Assembly (NCBI RefSeq): GCF_900111155.1
Contig: NZ_FOGG01000042.1
Location: forward strand, 1 to 40,962
Direction: 5' to 3'
From: Pedobacter rhizosphaerae
GTDB lineage: Bacteria > Bacteroidota > Bacteroidia > Sphingobacteriales > Sphingobacteriaceae
DNA: 40,962 bases
Shown here: positions 14,746-23,429 of the stretch, piece after piece
Position numbering within the stretch: position 1 is the stretch's first letter
How the letters are laid out: each line of letters opens with the position of its first letter
Translations under genes and position numbers: made by a program
Notes under the pieces: model-generated
Seen by the model: only the letters and a program-made list of their open reading frames with translations
Told to the model about the DNA's origin: nothing
Database searches by the model: none

Positions 14746-17634
14746 ATGCTAAAATATTTTCAACAATATTACCCAAATAAACGCCATTATTCTTTTATAA
14801 CCAGTGTTTTGGTTCGTATATCATTAATCGCTTTTTTATACTGCGGCCCATTAATCGCTTTTGGCCAACAGGAACTTCCAGATCAAATTCCTCCATCGCC
14901 AATGACAATGCAATTTCAAAAATACGGTGATTATCCTGTAAGTCAGTATACTGGTATACCGGATATTAGAGTACCCATTTATACCATCCAGGAAGGAGAT
15001 ATTAACATCCCTATTTATTTAAGCTTCCATGCGTCTGGACTTGTTTTGGATGAGGGTCTTGGATTTGTGGGCACAGGTTGGACTCTTCAGACAGGAGGAC
15101 TAATGTCTAGAACCATTAACGGTATACCTGATGATCTAGTGGGGATATATCCACTTCTTATCCCAGATTTTACTTGGGATTATGAGAGCAGACATGCGGA
15201 ATTGAAAGATACATATGAAAACAGGTTGAATGATCATGAGCTAGATTTATATAGCTATAATGCATTGGGGCGTTCTGGGAAGTTTCTACCATCGGCAGGT
15301 TACTTGGATAGCACTATTGCATCTCAAGGTAACTCGTTTATGCTTCGAGAGGATAATATCAGATTGAGCACTATGGGTTTTACAGACGAAAATGGTATTT
15401 CCTGTTTGTTTGGTGGAAGTGGAAGAGAAGAATACCAAGATTGCATCATTCCCAGATGGCCGGGACCAACCTCTATGGTCTCAACCTGGCACCTCGCTTC
15501 TGTAACATCTTCAAGATATCCGGGTATGGGAGTGTCCTACCAGTATCAACGTGGCCCAGATCAATCAAACAGGGCTGGATGGGAATATAGGTTAGATGAT
15601 CAATATATGCAAATGTATGATGGAGACTTCGCTGTTGATATCTCAAATTATTATCCTTATTCACTTCCTTCAAGTAACCATAGAATCCAGACATCTTCCT
15701 TCAGGCAGTATGAAACCCGAGTGCCTCAGAAAATTACTTTCTCATCTGGTTACTTACTTTTTTATGTTGATGGTGCCAGACAATTAACTAAGATAGAAAT
15801 ATATAATAAATACAACCAATTACAACGTACAGTAGAACTTGATGCGGTAAATTTCCCGAATAACTACAGAAGGAAATTAAGAGCTGTTATCTTCAAGGAT
15901 GCTTTAGGATTGGAACAAGAGCGCTACAAATTTAATTATTTTGCAGAGAATTCAGGTATAGGGGGGGGGAAGGATCATTGGGGATTTTACAATGCTACTC
16001 CAGATAATGGTGACTATGTTATCGGTGTTCCGAATTTTGCTTATCAGTTCTATAGTCTAGGAAATTTCCATGGCGGAAACCTCTATTACTTCGGAGGCGG
16101 AGCTACACGAGAACCCAACCCATCCGCTGCACAAACCTACATGTTACAGCAGATTACTTTCCCCACTGGTGGTTTCACAAAGTTTGAGTATGAAGGAAAT
16201 ATTGATGCAGCATCACGTCCGGTTGGAGGTCTGAGAATAAAAAAAATATCAAGTTATATAGCAGAGGGGGAGATAGCACACCAAAAGATGTTTTCTTATG
16301 AACCTGGCCTTCCTGAGGTCTTAACAAACTCTGAACTCTATATGGAACATGCTGTAACTCTGCTAGGAGATAATTTTTACGAAGGGCGCAGAACTAAGCT
16401 CTACGAAGATGCTCCGGTTTCACTTTCTCCTAAAGGAGCACCTATCGGATATCCCCGCGTTACAGAAACAGAGGGAGATGTTATAACCAAGTATTATTTC
16501 GATAATGGAAGTGCCTACACCTACGAGAGAATGAATAATCCATATTTTTCTGTACCCGGAGAGTCGACACCATTATTTAAACTTATTGCAAACAATTATC
16601 AGCCTTGGAATTTTGGAAATTTGATTGGGAAAGATATTAGTTCACCTGGTTACGAACGAAAAGAATCTTATAATTATCAAGATTCTATTCGCAAGACTGT
16701 GCATGATCTTGTGATCAATCAACATATTTTCCCAATGTGGTATCCTGGTACCTCGGGTGCAAGTAATCAAAATACTTATGAAAATAGCTTTATCGCAAAT
16801 CATTCAGCAAGTCTTTTCACCTTTGCCAACCGCTACCATCATTCGGCTATTAAGCGGCAAACTAGCATGAGCGTAAGTGAAAAATGGGCTAATGGTGCAG
16901 AGATAAAGTTTACCGAAGATTATGAGTATGGTAATCCTCAATATCCTTTACAGAAAACCGCAGTTATCAAGAAAGATAGCAGAGGTGATATTGTTAAGAC
17001 GAATTACAAATATGCTTATGATTTTATCTCTGACCCAATCTATCAACAACTTGCTGATTATAATCGCATTGCTATACCCATTGAGGAAACCAATAAAAAC
17101 GTGACGCAAAACAAAGAACTCAATAAGGTTAATAGAGATTTCGCACTTTTTAATGGAACTTCGTCAAATCCTGGAGTAGCTCAGCTGAGTGCCATCAGGC
17201 AATCTCATGCAGCAGCTCCATCTGTAAAAGAAATAACAGTTGATCGTTATGATAATCTTGGCCATATTCTTCAACAAACAGATAAGAGTGGTTTAATTAC
17301 CAGCTTTATTTATGGTTATGACCAATTCTTGCCTGTTGCTAAAATAATTGGAGCAGACTATAATACCGCTATTGCACTGGTTAACCAAAGCCTTTTAAAC
17401 AACAGCACAACATCGGAGACCGATATGCGTAATCACCTTTCCATTCTAAGAAATACACTTAGTGCTGCTCAGGTAAGCACTTACACTTACAAACCGGGAA
17501 TTGGCATGGGAAGTTCGACTGATCCGCGCGGACAAACGGTTACTTACGAATATGATAATTACCAACGACTAAAGTTCATCAAAGATCATGATGGGAATAT
17601 TGTCAAAGCTTTTGATTACCACATTAAACCATAA
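14746..17634 (+). CDS. RHS repeat protein, N-terminal partner of a two-gene RHS locus
   Basis: The 962-residue start at 14746 was preferred over an upstream ATG at 14626 because a signal peptide follows (hydrophobic SLIAFLYCGPLIAFG then QQELPDQIPPSP), and the upstream stretch runs through a terminator-like hairpin. The N-terminal region (QFQKYGDYPVSQYTGIPDIRVP...INIPIYLSFHASG...GWTLQTGGLMSRTINGIPDD) is the secreted RHS/SpvB-like beginning; YD-type repeats appear at the C-terminus (TVTYEYDNYQRLKFIKDHDG). There is no RHS core-closing motif and no toxin tip. The partner with core and tip is at 18031. It is paralogous to 31839, which holds the same place in the second locus. It probably forms half of a shared shell. 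Confidence 0.85.
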   Translation: MLKYFQQYYPNKRHYSFITSVLVRISLIAFLYCGPLIAFGQQELPDQIPPSPMTMQFQKYGDYPVSQYTGIPDIRVPIYTIQEGDINIPIYLSFHASGLVLDEGLGFVGTGWTLQTGGLMSRTINGIPDDLVGIYPLLIPDFTWDYESRHAELKDTYENRLNDHELDLYSYNALGRSGKFLPSAGYLDSTIASQGNSFMLREDNIRLSTMGFTDENGISCLFGGSGREEYQDCIIPRWPGPTSMVSTWHLASVTSSRYPGMGVSYQYQRGPDQSNRAGWEYRLDDQYMQMYDGDFAVDISNYYPYSLPSSNHRIQTSSFRQYETRVPQKITFSSGYLLFYVDGARQLTKIEIYNKYNQLQRTVELDAVNFPNNYRRKLRAVIFKDALGLEQERYKFNYFAENSGIGGGKDHWGFYNATPDNGDYVIGVPNFAYQFYSLGNFHGGNLYYFGGGATREPNPSAAQTYMLQQITFPTGGFTKFEYEGNIDAASRPVGGLRIKKISSYIAEGEIAHQKMFSYEPGLPEVLTNSELYMEHAVTLLGDNFYEGRRTKLYEDAPVSLSPKGAPIGYPRVTETEGDVITKYYFDNGSAYTYERMNNPYFSVPGESTPLFKLIANNYQPWNFGNLIGKDISSPGYERKESYNYQDSIRKTVHDLVINQHIFPMWYPGTSGASNQNTYENSFIANHSASLFTFANRYHHSAIKRQTSMSVSEKWANGAEIKFTEDYEYGNPQYPLQKTAVIKKDSRGDIVKTNYKYAYDFISDPIYQQLADYNRIAIPIEETNKNVTQNKELNKVNRDFALFNGTSSNPGVAQLSAIRQSHAAAPSVKEITVDRYDNLGHILQQTDKSGLITSFIYGYDQFLPVAKIIGADYNTAIALVNQSLLNNSTTSETDMRNHLSILRNTLSAAQVSTYTYKPGIGMGSSTDPRGQTVTYEYDNYQRLKFIKDHDGNIVKAFDYHIKP

Positions 17635-17637
17635 CAC

Positions 17638-17964
17638 ATGAATAAAACGCTCGTTATAACGATACTTAGCTTCGTTTTTTACTTTGTTCATACCCATTCC
17701 GTTTCTGCACAAATCCCTGATTCGTTAAGGTATAGAGCACAGCAAGGACAATACCGTTTACTTCTCCGCACGGATATCCTCACGGCTCGTAAAGTTGCAG
17801 AAATTGAGGGGAGATACAGAGATAGTATCTCGCTTGTTTTAGAAAGATTGGATCTTGATGCTCCGGCAAAACACAGCTTAATGATAGGTTTAGATAGTAT
17901 GCGGGTAGAAAAGCTAAAGCGCATATTAACCACAGCCCAACTTGGCCGGCTACTAAAAAACTAA
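17638..17964 (+). CDS. Small secreted helical protein
   Basis: A 108-residue protein with a signal peptide (MNKTLVITILSFVFYFVHTHSVSA, then Q) and a charged, probably all-helical body (SLRYRAQQGQYRLLLRTDIL, REKLKRI-type heptads). It starts three bases after the first RHS protein's stop and lies between the two RHS genes. The second RHS locus has no equivalent. I do not recognise the family; its layout resembles small periplasmic Spy-like helical proteins. A chaperone-like role for RHS export is conceivable but unsupported. Confidence 0.65.
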   Translation: MNKTLVITILSFVFYFVHTHSVSAQIPDSLRYRAQQGQYRLLLRTDILTARKVAEIEGRYRDSISLVLERLDLDAPAKHSLMIGLDSMRVEKLKRILTTAQLGRLLKN

Positions 17965-18030
17965 TTACATTTTTAACTAATCAGTTGAAATTAGAAGAAT
18001 GATTGATGAGTTAAAGAACAATTACCTTTC

Positions 18031-21000
18031 ATGAAAAGATATCTGAACAATTTATGCATCCCATTTATACTATTCAGTTTAATAGGCTTCCCGGCATCTG
18101 CCCAGCTAGTGCTAACTACTTATACCGGGCAAACCGAAATCACCGCTCCAACGAGTGTCACACTTCGCGACCCTATACATATTGTGCCAACACCTGGCAC
18201 TTCAGTGCGTATTTATACCACTGGAGTGAATACTATTCCCTGTGCAGCTGTAATTAGTGGAGCCAGTAGTAACCAGAATTACATCAGTACAAAAGTATTC
18301 AAACGTGCAGGCTTTTTTTCTGCTGAAGAGGTGAACAAGACGGGGTTAAATGTATGCGAGGTAAACCAAACCATTCAATATTTTGATGGTCTTGGTCGGC
18401 CAGTACAGACTGTTCAAGTGCAAGGAAGTCCTGAATTTAATGATATCATCCTCCCCATAACTTATGATGCCTTTGGCCGGGAAGCAGTGAAGTATGATAT
18501 TTATACTCAAAGTAGTAATGGAGGGGGATTTAGACCAAATGCTTTGACAGAACAAGATAATTTTTACGCTAGTCCACCGCAAGGAGTGAAGCAAAATGAT
18601 TGGCCGCTTGCTATTAGTGAATTTGAAAATAGCCCTCTAAATAGAGTCAGACAACAAGGTTTTTCTGGAACAGATTGGCAAATAGGTAGTGGCCATACGG
18701 TCAGAACAATATATAGCACAAATGTGGTTTCAGAGGTTAAACTGTGGAGAACTAATACCGGTGGTGCTTCATCGGTTGAACATTACTCAGCTGGGAGGCT
18801 TTATAAAACTACAGTTCGCGATGAAAACTGGGTAGCAAGTGCACCTAAAACAGGAACAACAGAAGAGTTTAAAGATTTGGCTGGGCGTACTGTACTAAAG
18901 AAAATTTGGGAGAGTGAAACCAACAGTCTCAGTACCTATTATGTTTATGATGATTTAGGTAATTTGGCCTATGTGTTACCACCCGCGGTAAATGAGGGAA
19001 CAGACCGACTGCCGAGCTTTATCAACAGTTTCACGGAAGCTGATGATGTTTTTAAAAATTTTATTTATGGATATCACTTTGACAATCGAAATAGGCCCGT
19101 TGAGAAAAAGGTACCAGGAAAAGATTGGGAATTTTTAGTCTATAATCATGCGGATCAAATAGTTCTGACTCAGGATAAAATCATGAGGAATTCTGGACAG
19201 TGGCAGTTTAGTAAATACGATGCCTTTGGCCGTGTAATTATTACTGGGCTTTACACTGATTCGAGAGCCCGTTTTACAATACAAAATGAAGTCAACGACC
19301 TTCCTAATGACCCATTATATAAAGCATGGGAGGTTCGCAATAATAATAACAGTACAGGTACTGGTACAGGTTATAGCAATACTGCTTTTCCTACCACAGC
19401 GACATATTATCATGGATTTAACTATTATGACGACTATTTCTTTTATAACAATACTTTTGGGCTTCCATCGCTGCCGCAGGTAGGAAGTGAGCGGACCAAA
19501 ACGTTATTAACAGGGACCAGGACTACTGTACTGGGTACCGGCACAATGCTCCTCACAACAAACTACTATGATGCGGATGGTAGGATCATCCATTCGAAAA
19601 GCGAGAACCACCTGAACGGCACGAATGCGGGAACCGATGTTGTGAATAACGAGTGGAATTTTGATGGCAGCTTAAAAACCAGTAGTCGGGTACATGTGGC
19701 CAATGGTGTTTCTACTACCATTGCCAACGAATATGTTTATGACCATGTAGGGAGGAAAAAGGCGACGAAATCTAAAATCAATAGTGGTGATTGGGTAACG
19801 CTGAGTAATTTAAGCTACAATGAGATTGGTCAGTTAATTAGTAAAGGCCAGCACAGTACCGATGGCGTTAATTTCTTGCAAAGCATAGGCTATACTTATA
19901 ATGAGCGGGGCTGGTTAACAGGACAAAACAGTGGATTGTTTAACTTCAGCTTGGGTTACAATAGTGGGAGTACTCCCCAATATAACGGGAACATTTCTAC
20001 ACAAAGCTATACCAATGGTGGTGCAGCTAATGCCTTCAGCTACAGTTACGATAAGTTGAACAGGCTAATAGTGTCAAGTGCCGGCAACGGATTAGGAGAG
20101 AACATCACCTATGATGTTATGGGTAACATTAAGAGTCTTTACAGGGACAATTGGGGTACTAATGATTATCACATCGATCAGTACCAGGGTAACCAGCTGA
20201 AGTCAATCAGCGGGTTTACCAACGGTAGTTATGTGTATAATGAAAACGGCAATTTAATCAGTGACGGGCCGAATGGCAATTCCATTAGTTACAACTACCT
20301 GAACCTTCCCCAACAGGTGAGTGGGAACCAGAATGTAACTTACACCTATGATGCAACGGGGAATAAACTGAAGAAAGTAAGTAGCAGTACAGGCACAACA
20401 GATTATGTAGGTGGGATTGTTTACCATGGTAGCGGAATCATCGATTTCATACAGACAGAAGAGGGGATAGCGCGTAATAGCGGTGGAGCTTATAGTTATG
20501 AATATAACCAAATGGATCATTTGGGGAATGTACGCCTAAGTTTTAAGAAGAATCCGGTATCTCAAGCTTTAGAGCCTTTGCAGCGTGATGATTACTATGC
20601 ATTTGGGCTGAGAAAAGTTGCAATTGGGGGGACAAATAAATATCTTTACAATGGCAAGGAGTTGCAGGAGGAATTGGGTCAGTATGACTATGGCGCAAGG
20701 TTCTATGATCCGGTGATAGCTCGTTTTACAAGTGTGGATCCCCATGCAGCCAGCTATCCAAGTCTTTCGGGCTATAGTGCCTTTGCAAACAATCCTATTA
20801 ATGTCATCGACCCGGATGGCCGGGATATCATAGGGGTTACAAAGAAAGACGCACAGAATTTCAGGGACGATGTCTATAAGGTTTTAGCGGATGATAGGTT
20901 TGCAGGGGTGCGGTCATTGATAAGCGTTAAGGGAAGCAAGTTCAATAAGGTAGATGGGGACGCCCTTGCTAAAGCAATGGGTGGCATTACTATGAGTGCT

Positions 21001-21483
21001 GATGAAAAGGCTTACGTTGATATGGTTACCAATACCATCAATTCAAAGACTATTCATAAGGTTGAATATATAAATATTTCGGATGATGTGTCTTTAGAAG
21101 GGGGGAATGCGGTTAGTGACCATTTTAAGAATAATAAATTCCCTTCTCCGTTAACACCTGACGGAACACTTAAAGCAGCAACGTTATCAATCTTTGGAGG
21201 AGAAGGCTTTAATGTCCCTACTGAAAAAGGTTCCCATTCTATGATTATATCTGGAGTTGCTGGGGGCAATACAGAAAGGGCTGTTACGTCTGGCCACGAA
21301 GTATTTGGACACGGTATCCCTTCGGCAAGGAGAGAAGGTAATGAAAACAACAATAATAATGCAATAAGAACTGACAACTTAATCCGAAGAATTTTAGGCC
21401 TGCCACAACGAGATGGTAAAGACCACGCAGGAGGTCCGCAGGGGCAGATAACTGACCCTCGAAAATTACCATATACCCAATAG
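18031..21483 (+). CDS. RHS polymorphic toxin with DUF6443-like N-terminus and HExxxH metallopeptidase-like tip
   Basis: The 1150-residue protein has a signal peptide (ending ASAQ), a DUF6443-like region (residues about 30-150: NQNYISTKVFKRAG, NQTIQYFDGLGRPVQTVQVQ), many YD repeats, and the RHS core near 860-930 (YLYNGKELQEELGQYDYGAR, FYDPVIARFTSVDPHA, NNPINVIDPDGRD). Everything after about residue 930 is the variable tip. It contains GHEVFGHGIPSA with His1089, Glu1090 and His1094: a HExxxH spacing rather than the HExxH of classic zincins, and more histidines follow (KDHAGG). A zinc peptidase toxin is the best guess. The core motif is expected to mark the self-cleavage boundary of the tip, as in RHS/TcC proteins. 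The gene at 21493 is the likely immunity partner. Confidence 0.85.
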   Translation: MKRYLNNLCIPFILFSLIGFPASAQLVLTTYTGQTEITAPTSVTLRDPIHIVPTPGTSVRIYTTGVNTIPCAAVISGASSNQNYISTKVFKRAGFFSAEEVNKTGLNVCEVNQTIQYFDGLGRPVQTVQVQGSPEFNDIILPITYDAFGREAVKYDIYTQSSNGGGFRPNALTEQDNFYASPPQGVKQNDWPLAISEFENSPLNRVRQQGFSGTDWQIGSGHTVRTIYSTNVVSEVKLWRTNTGGASSVEHYSAGRLYKTTVRDENWVASAPKTGTTEEFKDLAGRTVLKKIWESETNSLSTYYVYDDLGNLAYVLPPAVNEGTDRLPSFINSFTEADDVFKNFIYGYHFDNRNRPVEKKVPGKDWEFLVYNHADQIVLTQDKIMRNSGQWQFSKYDAFGRVIITGLYTDSRARFTIQNEVNDLPNDPLYKAWEVRNNNNSTGTGTGYSNTAFPTTATYYHGFNYYDDYFFYNNTFGLPSLPQVGSERTKTLLTGTRTTVLGTGTMLLTTNYYDADGRIIHSKSENHLNGTNAGTDVVNNEWNFDGSLKTSSRVHVANGVSTTIANEYVYDHVGRKKATKSKINSGDWVTLSNLSYNEIGQLISKGQHSTDGVNFLQSIGYTYNERGWLTGQNSGLFNFSLGYNSGSTPQYNGNISTQSYTNGGAANAFSYSYDKLNRLIVSSAGNGLGENITYDVMGNIKSLYRDNWGTNDYHIDQYQGNQLKSISGFTNGSYVYNENGNLISDGPNGNSISYNYLNLPQQVSGNQNVTYTYDATGNKLKKVSSSTGTTDYVGGIVYHGSGIIDFIQTEEGIARNSGGAYSYEYNQMDHLGNVRLSFKKNPVSQALEPLQRDDYYAFGLRKVAIGGTNKYLYNGKELQEELGQYDYGARFYDPVIARFTSVDPHAASYPSLSGYSAFANNPINVIDPDGRDIIGVTKKDAQNFRDDVYKVLADDRFAGVRSLISVKGSKFNKVDGDALAKAMGGITMSADEKAYVDMVTNTINSKTIHKVEYINISDDVSLEGGNAVSDHFKNNKFPSPLTPDGTLKAATLSIFGGEGFNVPTEKGSHSMIISGVAGGNTERAVTSGHEVFGHGIPSARREGNENNNNNAIRTDNLIRRILGLPQRDGKDHAGGPQGQITDPRKLPYTQ

Positions 21484-21492
21484 CACTACGAG

Positions 21493-22062
21493 ATGAAAGC
21501 AATATATTCAATAGTTTTAGTCCTATGCTTTTCAATTGTATGTAAAGCACAGCAAGATTGGAGGACAGTATCGGACAGTATGGGAATGGTTAGCAGGGCT
21601 AAGGCGGATAAAGTTCTGCAGCGTTTTGATACAATCCAGGCTCCAAAGCTATTATACTCTTTAGATGATAGATATTTTTACCTGATTATTAAAGGTACGC
21701 CCTGTTATAAAGAGTATTATGCTGTTTTGGATAGCTTAGGGGAGATAGCCTATTTGCGACTTGTAAAAGCTGAACAGAAAACCAGAAAGCAACAAAAGCA
21801 ATACAGGAAGTTATTGTCAGAAGCAGAACCTATTTTTGACTTAAATAGGTATCGAACTAATTCTATGACGGAAATGCCTGATGCCCAATATACGAGTGGA
21901 AAATATTCTTATTTTGTAGTAAAAGATATAGATGGTAAAAGATATGGAGAGTATCGATTGCCGGCTGTCACGTCGCCAGCTCCGATTAACGGAAGCCTTT
22001 GGGTTTATTTAATCAGACGAATATCAGAAGAAGCTGCCAAGCAATATAAAGCCACCGATTAG
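21493..22062 (+). CDS. Secreted putative immunity protein for the 18031 toxin
   Basis: The 189-residue product has a signal peptide (MKAIYSIVLVLCFSIVCKA, cut before QQDW) and a soluble body with a tyrosine-rich middle (LLYSLDDRYFYLIIKGTPCY KEYY). No lipobox is evident because the residue before Cys17 is valine. It follows the toxin stop by nine bases. Position and size fit an immunity protein, here soluble in the periplasm. I see no family domain. Distinct from the lipoproteins at 1599 and 39135. Confidence 0.7.
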   Translation: MKAIYSIVLVLCFSIVCKAQQDWRTVSDSMGMVSRAKADKVLQRFDTIQAPKLLYSLDDRYFYLIIKGTPCYKEYYAVLDSLGEIAYLRLVKAEQKTRKQQKQYRKLLSEAEPIFDLNRYRTNSMTEMPDAQYTSGKYSYFVVKDIDGKRYGEYRLPAVTSPAPINGSLWVYLIRRISEEAAKQYKATD

Positions 22063-22077
22063 ATGGCTTTTGTTGTC

Positions 22078-22220
22078 TTACATAGTACCAATCTTGGCGG
22101 ATTTGATAAAGTAGTCTACAGTTGTGAGGAGGCACTTCCTTTCTTTTTCTGGCAGTACGGAAATATCCTGGAAGCGCCTGAGCATTGCCGGGTCTTTAAA
22201 TAAATTGGCCTGGTCATTCC
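22078..22220 (-). pseudogene. C-terminal remnant of an XRE-family regulator
   Basis: Read on the minus strand, the stretch gives NDQANLFKDPAMLRRFQDIS then VLPEKERKCLLTTVDYFIKS and AKIGTM with a TAA stop at 22078-22080. This matches the layout of the C-terminal half of Bacteroidota XRE regulators, and of the intact one at 39757 (TVERMQEIESLSPAIKEKLF, FIDTVLRDTKAQ). The DNA-binding N-terminal half is missing; homology ends at the CCCCCTCTAGCGC repeat at 22219. As at 39757, it lies on the minus strand directly after an RHS immunity gene. Confidence 0.65.
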
Positions 22221-22235
22221 CCCTCTAGCGCATAG

Positions 22236-22570
22236 TTAACAGTGGAAAAAGTGGTTTTGATTTCGGCGAGATGAGCAGAAACGCAGCTTATATCAGGGAT
22301 GAATTTAATTCATTAATTGGCAGGTGTAAGGACGGTGCTTCACATAATCGTTTAAACAAACATTTAATTGAAGTATTTAAATCGATATCCTCAGCGCAAA
22401 TGGGTATTAAAAGATTAATAGGTGGGGATATTTCTTTGATTAGCGGATTTGAATTTAATGGTGCTACTGCTGTTAAAGACTTGCTTTACATGTTGCCAAC
22501 GATTAGCTTAACTGCTGGCGGTTTACAGCTCAGTTTGCCACGAAGAGAAATCGCAGTATGGTTTATGCGG
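22236..22570 (+). pseudogene. Truncated copy of the 23430 family gene
   Basis: The stretch is homologous to 23555-23875 of the intact gene: GFDFGEMSRNAAYIRDEFNS, HNRLNKHLIEVFKSISS, MGIKRLIGGDISLISGFEFN are near-copies. The 5' end is missing (about 50 codons), and the 3' end stops at LPRREIAVWFM, where a CCCCCTCTGGCGC repeat takes over. A second copy of the repeat (22219-22231) borders its left side. Both ends therefore coincide with the same repeat type. An ORF of 110 codons (22271-22603) covers most of it but should not be taken as a real gene. Confidence 0.8.
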
Positions 22571-22814
22571 CCCCCTCTGGCGCAAGTATGTTCTAGCGCA
22601 TAGCGTCCCGCTTGTGCTTAAAATAAACTCCAATCTGATCGTAGCATCTCGCTACGACCATTTTTATTTCTTTATTTCAAAATTTTCTTAGTTGAAGACT
22701 TATTCCAACAGTCAAAATATTTAATACTGTTATGATAAGCTGAACCGTTTGAGCACTTCTGGTAAAACGACTGGAGCGGTGACAGACAACCTGAATTACG
22801 ATTTGATGGGGAAT
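22571..22814. repeat. Repeat module B: uninterrupted copy of 2082-2509
   Basis: It starts CCCCCTCTGGCGCAAG and continues TTGTGCTTAAAATAAACTCC, then the hairpin GATCGTAGC-ATCTC-GCTACGACC (22637-22659), an AT-rich part with AACAGTCAAAATATTTAA, and RHS core sequence. It lacks the 164-bp element present in module A, providing the empty site. The hairpin followed by ATTTTTATTTC is terminator-like. Confidence 0.75.
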
Positions 22815-22857
22815 ATTAAAACTCTCTACAGGGATAATTGGGGGATTAATAATTATC
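22704..22857 (+). pseudogene. RHS core stub, hybrid type
   Basis: The frame YDKLNRLSTSGKTTGAVTDN then LNYDLMGNIKTLYRDNWGIN can be read from about 22733. The first half matches the RHS gene at 35655 (37641-37720), while NIKTLYRDNWG matches the other RHS gene (20128-20160). It breaks at the CCCCCTTCTAGCGC repeat at 22857. It is a fragment with no start and no tip. The mixed ancestry suggests that RHS core segments recombine. Confidence 0.75.
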
Positions 22858-23011
22858 CCCCTTCTAGCGCAAGCGTGCCGCTTGTGATTTAGTTAAATAA
22901 TCGTTCAGCATATCATAAATGGTATGCTGAACTTTTTGTAAGCTAATTAGATTATTGTTGTATTTTGGTTTGCTATTTAGGCACAAGCGAGACGCTTGCG
23001 CCAGAGAGGGG
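22857..23011. mobile_element. 155-bp inverted-repeat element with internal hairpin
   Basis: The left end (22857-22886: CCCCCTTCTAGCGCAAGCG then TGCCGCTTGTG) and the right end (22981-23011, the inverse of CCCCTCTCTGGCGCAAGCG then TCTCGCTTGTGC) are imperfect inverted repeats of about 30 bases. Inside is a perfect 10-base hairpin, GTTCAGCATA (22903-22912) with TATGCTGAAC (22923-22932), followed by TTTTTG. No protein is encoded. It is probably a non-autonomous element or a palindromic repeat of the genome. Confidence 0.65.
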
Positions 23012-23429
23012 CTTAGGAAAGGGCAGTTATGTTTGAACGGCAGTCAGCAAGGTGCCCCCCTCTACCGGCCGTCATTCCCTCGCAGGAGGGAATCTTAAAG
23101 CAGGGTAAAAAATGTCCCTTATATTGATTTGTATGAAATAAATTATTCCTCAGGTTTGACAATACATTTTAGGTTCTCCTTTTGCGATCAATATAATTAC
23201 TGATACAATGGATAATGTATCTTATGGATTCAGTTAATATTATTGATCCATCAGTTATGGTGATTATCTCTACGGATTAAACCTGCACTTGATGTGGATA
23301 TGACGTGGATTTGAGGTGGACTTGACCTGAAGATTACCAGAGGCTTAAATCTCATGGCTATTGGGGAATGTTATGGAAAAAACATATATTTAATCCATCA
23401 TCCCAGACTTGCACTAATATACAAAAATT
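23012..23429. other. Non-coding interval with short repeats upstream of the 23430 gene
   Basis: The interval holds another CCCCCTCTACC motif (23056), a hairpin ATTCCCTC-GCAG-GAGGGAAT near 23073, and an 11-bp repeat. Three copies at 23294-23304, 23305-23315 and 23316-23326 (GTGGATATGAC, GTGGATTTGAG, GTGGACTTGAC) follow a weaker one at 23283. I find no gene. Confidence 0.5.
23361..23392 (+). promoter_or_regulatory. Candidate promoter of the 23430 gene
   Basis: TTG (23361-23363) and TATATTTA (23385-23392) are 21 bases apart, one mismatch from TAnnTTTG. The start codon follows 38 bases later. Confidence 0.4.

Noticed and set aside
22271..22603. 110-codon ORF as a separate functional gene
   Set aside because: It is a fragment of the 23430-family gene, lacking both ends, and its last codons are read from a CCCCCTCTGGCGC repeat.
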